From positions 1 to 19,572 of the forward strand of contig JAQWBK010000021.1 in the NCBI GenBank assembly GCA_028706415.1: 19,572 bases of DNA. The letters run 5' to 3'. The notes under the pieces are model-generated. The model was given only the letters and a program-made list of their open reading frames with translations. It did no database searches and had not been told where the DNA came from. The position numbers and the translations under genes were made by a program. This DNA comes from Oscillospiraceae bacterium. GTDB lineage: Bacteria > Bacillota > Clostridia > Oscillospirales > Acutalibacteraceae. Positions 1 through 5,929 of this stretch are shown here, one piece after another. Position 1 is the stretch's first letter. Each line of letters opens with the position of its first letter.

Positions 1-485
1 TCGCCCGCTGGCTTTCTCAACGCTGCGTCCGAAAAACAAACATAGAAATTCATCCTGGAGCCACAATAGGCCGCCGTCTTTTTATCGACCATGGAACCGG
101 AGTTGTAATTGGTGAAACCACGATAATCGGGGATGACTGCACCATTTATCAGGGTGTAACATTGGGCGGAACGGGGAAGGATAAAGGGAAACGACACCCG
201 ACATTGGGTAACAATGTGATGGTGGGGGCCGGTGCAAAGGTGCTGGGGCCCATTACAATAGGTAATGATGTCAGGATTGCCGCCGGGGCGGTCGTGCTTA
301 ATAATATTCCCGACGGCTGCACCGCGGTTGGTGTTCCTGCGCGTATTGCCCGCCGAAACGGCGCAAAGATGATGGATATGGATCAGGTGCATATTCCCGA
401 TCCGGTATCACAGGAGCTTTGCCGTTTGGAGGCTCGAATTGATAAGCTTGAAGGGCTGCTGAGCTCGGAAGAAAAACAGGAATGA
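1..485 (+). CDS. cysE: Serine O-acetyltransferase CysE, 5'-truncated
   Basis: The left edge cuts this gene; the reading frame is open from base 3 and 160 residues are visible. CysE transfers acetyl from acetyl-CoA to serine, giving O-acetylserine for cysteine synthesis in the cytoplasm. The visible part is the C-terminal acyltransferase domain of the left-handed beta-helix (hexapeptide repeat) type: repeats such as IHPGATIG and VVIGETTIIGDD, the IDHGTG segment whose His (codon at 90-92) is the family's catalytic histidine, and GGTGKDKGKRHPTLG with the second conserved His. The last 35 or so residues are a charged tail with coiled-coil character (ELCRLEARIDKLEGLL). The gene is followed 40 bp later by cysS, the cysE-cysS order common in Bacillota, so serine acetylation and Cys-tRNA charging are probably co-transcribed. 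Identification is firm; only the N-terminal helical domain is missing, because of the window edge. Confidence 0.95.
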   Translation, partial: ARWLSQRCVRKTNIEIHPGATIGRRLFIDHGTGVVIGETTIIGDDCTIYQGVTLGGTGKDKGKRHPTLGNNVMVGAGAKVLGPITIGNDVRIAAGAVVLNNIPDGCTAVGVPARIARRNGAKMMDMDQVHIPDPVSQELCRLEARIDKLEGLLSSEEKQE

Positions 486-525
486 TTGCAAGCTAGGGTG
501 AATGCAAATCTGGAGTGATAATAAA

Positions 526-1929
526 ATGAGAATATTCAACACATTTACAGGACAAAAGGAAGAACTCAAAACGGTGGAAGAAGGAGTTGTGCGGATTTAC
601 GCATGCGGTCCTACCGTTTATAATCTTATACACATTGGGAATGCCCGTCCGCTTTGTGTATTCGATGTGTTGCATCGCTATCTGGACTGGCGGGGCTGGG
701 ATGTTCGGTTTGTTCAGAATTTTACAGATGTTGATGATAAAATAATCAACCGTGCCAATGAAGAGGGCGTTACCTATGATGTGATCGCCCAAAGGTATAT
801 TGACGAGTTTTGGAAGGACACCGAGGGGTTAAATATCCTGAAGGCAACCGAGCATCCTAGAGCTACCGAGAACATTGATGAGATAATTTCGATTATTGAT
901 AAACTGATTATAAATGGCTATGCCTATGCTACTCGGGATGGGGATGTCTACTTTAGAACCGGGAAATTCAGCCAATACGGCAAGCTATCTAATCAGCCAC
1001 TTGAAGATCTGAAATCGGGTGCCCGCATTGATGTAAGCGACATTAAAGAGGATGCAATGGATTTTGCCCTGTGGAAAGCGGCAAAGGCCGGAGAGCCTTT
1101 TTGGCCATCTCCCTGGAGCAACGGCCGCCCGGGGTGGCATATTGAATGCTCGGCAATGGCGCGGCGTTATCTGGGTGAAACCATCGATATTCACGGCGGT
1201 GGTCAGGATTTGATTTTCCCCCACCATGAAAACGAAATTGCACAAAGCGAGTGCTGCAACGGGGTGCAGTTTGCACGCTACTGGATGCATAACGGCTTTA
1301 TAAGTATAGATAACAAAAAGATGTCAAAGTCGATGGGTAATTTCTTTACCGTGCGGGATGTTGCCGAAAAATACGGATATGAGCCCATCAGATTTTTCTT
1401 GATTTCCTCAACTTATCGCAGCCCGATTAATTATAGTATCGAAATCATCGAGCAGAGCATATCTGCACTCGATAGGTTATATACATGTCGGCAAAACCTT
1501 GAATTTGCACTTAAAAACGCCGAACCGCCCACGACGGAGGAGGGCGGTGGGATTTTTGAAACGCTGGAGAAACGCCGCCAACAGTTTATTGAGGCCATGG
1601 AGGATGACCTGAACACCGCAGATGCCATTGCCACCCTGTTTGAACTGGTGCGGGATATTAATGTGGCAATTGCAGCCTCGACCCCACCTTCAAAAAAGGC
1701 CTGTGAAGATGCGCTGGCGTTATTCAACGAGCTTACCGGTGTGCTTGGTATCCTTTATGACAGAAAACAAACGGTACTGGACAGCGATATCGAAGCCTTG
1801 ATCGAGAAACGAAGCCAAGCCAGAAAGCAGAAAGACTGGCCCGAATCCGACAGAATTCGGGATGAATTAAAAGGCATGGGAATAGTCCTTGAAGATACAC
1901 CACAGGGAATAAAATGGCACAGGGGATAA
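526..1929 (+). CDS. cysS: Cysteinyl-tRNA synthetase
   Basis: This class I aminoacyl-tRNA synthetase charges tRNA-Cys with cysteine. The start chosen is ATG 526, giving 467 aa and the family-typical N-terminus MRIFNTFTG, with GGAG at 512-515 about 10 bases upstream. An in-frame ATG at 502 would add eight unrelated residues and has no good site. Visible signatures are ACGPTVYN (Cys27), the HIGH-type motif HIGNA (36-40), WHIECS (Cys208), GGGQDLIFPHHENE (His233, Glu237) and KMSKS (265-269). Cys27, Cys208, His233 and Glu237 match the zinc ligands known from E. coli CysRS. The C-terminal part (about 335-467) has the DALR-type and anticodon-binding helical layout. Length is normal. It lies 40 bp after cysE and 7 bp before the PfkB kinase start. 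Confidence 0.97.
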   Translation: MRIFNTFTGQKEELKTVEEGVVRIYACGPTVYNLIHIGNARPLCVFDVLHRYLDWRGWDVRFVQNFTDVDDKIINRANEEGVTYDVIAQRYIDEFWKDTEGLNILKATEHPRATENIDEIISIIDKLIINGYAYATRDGDVYFRTGKFSQYGKLSNQPLEDLKSGARIDVSDIKEDAMDFALWKAAKAGEPFWPSPWSNGRPGWHIECSAMARRYLGETIDIHGGGQDLIFPHHENEIAQSECCNGVQFARYWMHNGFISIDNKKMSKSMGNFFTVRDVAEKYGYEPIRFFLISSTYRSPINYSIEIIEQSISALDRLYTCRQNLEFALKNAEPPTTEEGGGIFETLEKRRQQFIEAMEDDLNTADAIATLFELVRDINVAIAASTPPSKKACEDALALFNELTGVLGILYDRKQTVLDSDIEALIEKRSQARKQKDWPESDRIRDELKGMGIVLEDTPQGIKWHRG

Positions 1930-1936
1930 GTAAATA

Positions 1937-2881
1937 ATGAGCAGAAGTATAATTAGCATTACACTTAATCCATCAATTGATGTCACTATCTGGACAGACG
2001 GCCTGCACGGGGATGAGGTGAACCGTGTTACCCAAGAAACGCGGGAGGTTGGTGGAAAGGGTATTAATGTATCTCGGGTTGCCAATTCCTTTGGACAACA
2101 GACATTATGCATCGGTGTGGCAGGTAAGGAAAATTATCGTGAATTTGCGGATCACCTTGAACAAGAGAATCTTCGATATGAGTTTATAAAAATTCAAGGC
2201 TCTGTGCGTGAAAACCTGACCATCAGGAACGGCACTCAAACCATAAAGATAAACCGAAAAGGACCAACCATTTCCGCCATGATAATCGGGGCGCTGATGG
2301 CCCTCATACAAAGCAGGGTGCGCCCGGGTGATGTTGTAGTTTTTGCGGGGAGTCTCCCCGAAAATGTTGATATCAAGGATTATGTCGAGCTTATTATTGC
2401 GGTGAAAAATGTTGGTGCAATCATTGCAATCGACAGTGATGTGTTAACCGCAGAGGATTATCGTGCGGTTAAGCCATGGGTTATCAAGCCCAATTTACAT
2501 GAGTTGCACCGCATGGTTAAGCTAAACGGTGATTCGATTGATGATATTGTCGAGGCAGGCTATTCCCTTCATGGAGTCGGGGTCGAGAATGTATTGATTT
2601 CACTTGGGGGAGATGGAATGGTGCATGTATCAGACGAGGGAGTTTTGCGGGTCGGCGTGCCAAAGGTAGAGGTGAAGTCAACGGTGGGGGCCGGCGATAG
2701 CTCTCTAGCGGGCTACATAGTCGGTTTCATTAAGGGCAATTCAACCGAGGATTGCGTTCGCCTTGCTGCGGCATGTGGAACATCCAGCGTTATGCTGGAT
2801 GGGACAAGGCTGACAACAAGGGATGCAGCCAATGAAATTGCAAATAAAATAGAAATTCAAAGTATTACTTGCAATACATAG
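1937..2881 (+). CDS. PfkB-family kinase, 1-phosphofructokinase-like (FruK/LacC group)
   Basis: A 314-aa sugar kinase of the PfkB (ribokinase) superfamily, probably phosphorylating fructose-1-phosphate or a related hexose phosphate with ATP in the cytoplasm. The N-terminal TLNPSIDVT, the GGKGINVSR motif near residue 35 and the C-terminal STVGAGDSSLAG signature are all present; Asp254 of GAGD is the catalytic base in this family. These variants resemble 1-phosphofructokinase and tagatose-6-phosphate kinase more than ribokinase. No fructose PTS or regulator gene is adjacent, so the substrate remains inferred. The ATG at 1937 follows the cysS stop by 7 bp, and its ribosome binding site (AGGGG, 1921-1925) lies inside the cysS 3' end, suggesting translational coupling. 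It is unusual to find this kinase behind cysS. Confidence 0.85.
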   Translation: MSRSIISITLNPSIDVTIWTDGLHGDEVNRVTQETREVGGKGINVSRVANSFGQQTLCIGVAGKENYREFADHLEQENLRYEFIKIQGSVRENLTIRNGTQTIKINRKGPTISAMIIGALMALIQSRVRPGDVVVFAGSLPENVDIKDYVELIIAVKNVGAIIAIDSDVLTAEDYRAVKPWVIKPNLHELHRMVKLNGDSIDDIVEAGYSLHGVGVENVLISLGGDGMVHVSDEGVLRVGVPKVEVKSTVGAGDSSLAGYIVGFIKGNSTEDCVRLAAACGTSSVMLDGTRLTTRDAANEIANKIEIQSITCNT

Positions 2882-2910
2882 ATTTGCAATAAATGAGAAA
2901 GGACTTTTAT

Positions 2911-3483
2911 ATGGAAATTAAAATATCAAGACCTGCCAAGGTGCTGATATATATGATATCGGTGATTATTATTACGCTTTTATCATTTTATTTCGTGCGA
3001 TCTATGAACTCTGCACAAACGATGGAAGCGGCATATTTTCGATCGAATTCTTATATGTTTGTGGCGGCATCGGTATTGCTCGGGAGCGGAATATACTCAT
3101 ATATTTCATACACCCGACACAACCGCGAGCATGCAAGTGATTCTTTAGTGTTGGTACTTATCGGACTAGCCCTTATGATTACAACGGTCGCGGCCATTAT
3201 TGTTTTCGGCGGTTTGGAGACACCTTTTACTCAACAGGGATATAATGCAGTAAACATAAATATTATTTCATTATCGGTACTTCCAATACCCTTTTTTATA
3301 AAAGGGCTGGTTCTTTCATTTGGCAGTGGCTTTGAGAAAAACTCTACTCGTAAGTTGGCTTGGATTTCATGTGGGGTGGCTGCCGTCCTGATTATAATTG
3401 CGTTTTCACTGGGCGGATTGTTTCGCTTGGTTGAGTATCGGCAGGAAGCGATTAACCCCCCTTTGGACAGTTATTATTTATAG
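2911..3483 (+). CDS. Small multi-pass membrane protein, family not recognised
   Basis: This 190-aa protein appears to have about five transmembrane segments (roughly residues 11-30, 48-67, 78-100, 117-137 and 148-171) and a short polar C-terminus. No catalytic or binding motif is recognised. ATG 2911 is preferred to ATG 2893 because AGAAAGGA ends 7 bases before it; the earlier start would add six residues and has no such site. It is 29 bp downstream of the PfkB kinase on the same strand and is probably the last gene of the cysE-cysS-kinase unit. Role unknown: it could be an integral membrane accessory protein, but nothing in the sequence identifies a substrate. Confidence 0.7.
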   Translation: MEIKISRPAKVLIYMISVIIITLLSFYFVRSMNSAQTMEAAYFRSNSYMFVAASVLLGSGIYSYISYTRHNREHASDSLVLVLIGLALMITTVAAIIVFGGLETPFTQQGYNAVNINIISLSVLPIPFFIKGLVLSFGSGFEKNSTRKLAWISCGVAAVLIIIAFSLGGLFRLVEYRQEAINPPLDSYYL

Positions 3484-3583
3484 AATTGAATAAAGAAGCT
3501 GATAATTACAGCAATCGTTAATTTTTTTTAAACGATATTCTATTTCATTGAAGTTCCTGATAAAAAAAGGTACAATATTAGAA
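3484..3583. other. AT-rich intergenic spacer
   Basis: This is the AT-rich space between the small membrane protein gene and repeat copy 1. It holds only a weak 6-bp inverted repeat (ATCGTT 3514-3519, AACGAT 3531-3536) with the T-run in the loop rather than after the stem, so it is not a convincing terminator. No coding potential was seen. Confidence 0.6.
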
Positions 3584-3776
3584 ACTCAACCACCCTCGGC
3601 TGAAAGCCGAGGGGTTCAGCTGGCGGCTGGAAGCCGTCTAAAGCCCTTTTACTAACCTTTGTGCGCCAGCTGCCATCCGAACGTTTAAAACCTACGCTTC
3701 CAAAGGGCGCGAAGAATTTATCGGTCAACACCGTCTCAAATTCTTCGCCTGGAAGGCGAAGGTTTTAAACCAATAG
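3584..3776. repeat. 193-bp structured repeat, copy 1 (possible IS200/IS605-derived palindrome-associated element)
   Basis: This 193-bp block recurs at 11883-12219, about 95 percent identical once an insertion there is removed and an 8-nt divergent stretch is set aside. It has a hairpin near each end: CCCTCGGCT/AGCCGAGGG (3593-3601 with 3605-3613) and CTTCGCCT/AGGCGAAG (3743-3750 with 3754-3761). Internal inverted pairs are CAGCTGGCG 3617-3625 with CGCCAGCTG 3664-3672, GTTTAAAACC 3683-3692 with GGTTTTAAAC 3761-3770, and an 11-bp pair GCGAAGAATTT 3709-3719 with 3738-3748. No open frame of credible coding quality and no flanking target duplication was seen. Subterminal hairpins without terminal inverted repeats are known for IS200/IS605 elements and their short non-autonomous derivatives, which is the inferred identity. 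A structured non-coding RNA is the alternative. Confidence 0.75.
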
Positions 3777-3848
3777 TTGAGACAATAAAATGATAGTTTT
3801 TCGCCCTGCGGGCAAGGTTTTGTTGGCGTGCGAAAGGAAATGGTGACT

Positions 3849-4913
3849 ATGTTCTTTTATGAAGGATATGTATGCCCCGTTTGTAAGCAAAAATTTCAGG
3901 AACAAGAAGATATTGTTGCCTGTCCGGACTGCGGCGCTCCTCATCACAGAAGCTGCTGGAAACAGGAGGGTCAATGTAGTTATGCCCAGGATCACGGGAC
4001 CACCCGCCAATGGAAGCGTCCTGAGGAACCCTCCGTCAAGGCCCCTCCGAATGTCCCGGTTGAGGGAACGGGGCAGGTTCGCACCTGTTCCCGTTGCGGC
4101 AAGGTTAATCCTGAATTTGCCGAATTTTGTGCCCGTTGCGGGATGGGCTTGAAGCCCCCCGATTGGAAAAGCGGCGCTCAAAATACCAACCCTTCGGGTT
4201 CGCAATACCGCGGCGGCATACCTTTCCAAGGTAGATATGGGGAATATGCACCGTATCATATGCCTATTATGGATCCCTTTGGCGGTGTTTCCCACGATGA
4301 GAAAATCGACGATATTGCAGCAGAGGATGTAGTAACCTTTGTCGGCCCGAATTCGGCATATTACCTCCCCCGCTTTTATAAAATGCAGAAGGACGGATCT
4401 AATACTTCATGGAATTGGATAGCATTTCTGTTCACCCCATACTGGCTGCTTTATAGGAAAAATTATCTTGCAGGCGGAATTGTTTTGTTTTTATCTTTAG
4501 TAGAGTCGATACTCAACAGTTATATTATGTTTACATTCATTCAACCGGCCCTTGACACCACCACCGATTCCGCCATGTTCGAATCAATTTATACACTTGT
4601 CAACAGCGGCCAATATAATCTGTATTTTACGATTATTTTCCTGCTGCTTTTTATCAGCCTGCTGGTTCGTATCATGTTCGGAGTTATGGGAAACAGCATA
4701 TATAAACACACCATGGTCGGTCGAATTAAAAAAATCGGTGAAAAAACCGGGTTTAACGGTATTATCGGTAACAATGGCTCTCGGGACACATCTGTTGCCT
4801 CAGACTTTAAACGCGAGCTTACAACACAGGGGGGAGTTTCCCTTGTGTTGGTTGCAATTGCCGCCGGAATTGTCTGGTTTGGGCAGACGCTTTTTCAGGC
4901 TTTAATAATGTAG
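3849..4913 (+). CDS. RING-like/zinc-ribbon membrane protein with DUF2628 domain
   Basis: A 354-aa protein with two predicted zinc sites and a membrane C-terminus. Residues 9-43 carry a RING-like cysteine/histidine array (Cys9, Cys12, Cys25, Cys28, His32/His33, Cys36, Cys43). Residues 80-97 form a zinc ribbon (CSRC and CARC pairs). A proline- and glycine-rich linker follows. Residues about 160-205 match the DUF2628 pattern (YYLPRFYKM, SWNWIAFLFTPYWLLYRKNY), followed by hydrophobic segments near 208-230, 256-280 and 330-350. ATG 3849 is chosen because AAAGGA (3833-3838) lies 10 bases upstream; GTG 3828, ATG 3840 and GTG 3843 are in frame but poorly spaced. The function of this family is not known; a membrane sensor or scaffold is only a guess. 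The gene starts 73 bp after the end of repeat copy 1. Confidence 0.8.
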   Translation: MFFYEGYVCPVCKQKFQEQEDIVACPDCGAPHHRSCWKQEGQCSYAQDHGTTRQWKRPEEPSVKAPPNVPVEGTGQVRTCSRCGKVNPEFAEFCARCGMGLKPPDWKSGAQNTNPSGSQYRGGIPFQGRYGEYAPYHMPIMDPFGGVSHDEKIDDIAAEDVVTFVGPNSAYYLPRFYKMQKDGSNTSWNWIAFLFTPYWLLYRKNYLAGGIVLFLSLVESILNSYIMFTFIQPALDTTTDSAMFESIYTLVNSGQYNLYFTIIFLLLFISLLVRIMFGVMGNSIYKHTMVGRIKKIGEKTGFNGIIGNNGSRDTSVASDFKRELTTQGGVSLVLVAIAAGIVWFGQTLFQALIM

Positions 4914-4992
4914 CTTTAAGTATAAATTGAACCTAGGCTATATCTATTTCGAATATAATTTAAGATATGGTCGGAAAGGTATAGAATTATTA

Positions 4993-5871
4993 ATGAAAAT
5001 AAAAAAAGTACGCAAGGCAGTTATACCGGCAGCAGGACTTGGTACGAGGGTGCTCCCGGTAAGCAAGGCCATGCCCAAGGAAATGCTCCCGATTGTTGAC
5101 AAACCGGCCATCCAGTATATCGTGGAGGAAGCGGTACGCTCCGGGATTGAGGATATACTGATAATAACAAACCGCGGGAAGGCTGTTATTGAGGATCATT
5201 TTGATCATGTAATTGAGTTGGAACAGCGTCTTGCCGCCTCGGGCAGGCAGGAAACACTCGACCAGCTCAATGCCATTACTCATTTGGCAAACATATATTT
5301 TGTACGCCAAAAGGAAACAAAAGGTTTGGGACATGCTGTGAGCTGTGCCCGTTCCTTTGTCGGAGATGAGCCTTTCGCGGTGCTTTACGGGGATGATGTG
5401 ATAATCGGGGAGGATCCTGCCTGCGGTCAGCTCTGTCGGGCTTATGAGGAATATGGGCGAGGGGTTGTGGGGATTAAGAAGGTCACCCTTGAACAGATTG
5501 TGCGTTACAGTTCATTAAAGGTAGAAAACCTTAGGGGTAATATATATTCGGTCAGCGATATGGTGGAAAAGCCGTCTCCCGATCGTGTTTTATCCTTATA
5601 TTCGATCCTTGGGCGGTGTGTGCTGCCTCCCTCCGTATTCGACATACTTGAGAACACCGCGCCGGGAGCGGGTGGAGAAATTCAGCTTACAGATGCCATG
5701 CGTGTTCTAACCTTGAACGAGGGAATGACCGGAGTTGACTTTACCGGAAAGCGATATGATATGGGGAATAAACTTGGAATTTTGCAGGCGACCTGTGAAG
5801 TGGCACTGAATCATCCGGAGGTAGGAAGCGATTTTCGCGACTATCTGCGTGAGCTTGTCAACACCCTTTAA
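4993..5871 (+). CDS. galU: UTP-glucose-1-phosphate uridylyltransferase
   Basis: GalU makes UDP-glucose from UTP and glucose-1-phosphate, the activated glucose used for cell-envelope glycans. The ATG at 4993 gives 292 aa and the usual N-terminus MKIKKVRKAVIPAAGLGTRVLPVSKAMPKEMLP. This contains the nucleotide-binding G-x-G-T-R motif and the downstream Lys; further conserved blocks are KGLGHAV, LYGDDV, DMVEKP and GGEIQLTDAM. The in-frame ATG at 4927 would add 22 residues foreign to the family. GGAAAGG at 4973-4979 is about 13 bases from the chosen start, slightly long. It follows the DUF2628 gene and precedes a hairpin and a YfhO-family gene, so its UDP-glucose may feed envelope glycosylation. 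Length and motifs are normal. Confidence 0.95.
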   Translation: MKIKKVRKAVIPAAGLGTRVLPVSKAMPKEMLPIVDKPAIQYIVEEAVRSGIEDILIITNRGKAVIEDHFDHVIELEQRLAASGRQETLDQLNAITHLANIYFVRQKETKGLGHAVSCARSFVGDEPFAVLYGDDVIIGEDPACGQLCRAYEEYGRGVVGIKKVTLEQIVRYSSLKVENLRGNIYSVSDMVEKPSPDRVLSLYSILGRCVLPPSVFDILENTAPGAGGEIQLTDAMRVLTLNEGMTGVDFTGKRYDMGNKLGILQATCEVALNHPEVGSDFRDYLRELVNTL

Positions 5872-5878
5872 TGTTGCA

Positions 5879-5900
5879 CCTACCGGCTTATGCCGGTAGG
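5879..5900 (+). terminator. Hairpin after galU
   Basis: A perfect 9-bp GC-rich stem, CCTACCGGC/GCCGGTAGG with a TTAT loop, starts 7 bases after the galU stop. It is followed only by an interrupted T-rich stretch (CATTTATTAT), so it is probably a weak or partial terminator that allows read-through into the YfhO gene 30 bp downstream. Confidence 0.55.
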
Positions 5901-5929
5901 CATTTATTATATCTGAAAGGTTGGTTTAC

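Noticed and set aside
3514..3536. AT-rich inverted repeat after the small membrane protein gene as a terminator
   Set aside because: Only 6 bp pair, and the T-run lies inside the loop instead of after the stem.
3540..3731. Minus-strand frame across repeat copy 1 with a similar frame (11842-12054) across copy 2
   Set aside because: The shared peptide only reflects the shared DNA repeat. Neither has a ribosome binding site, the frames end differently, and the DNA is dominated by hairpins.
4926..4959. TTGAAC and TATAAT upstream of galU as a promoter
   Set aside because: The -10 is good but the spacing is 22 bp, too long for a standard sigma-A promoter.
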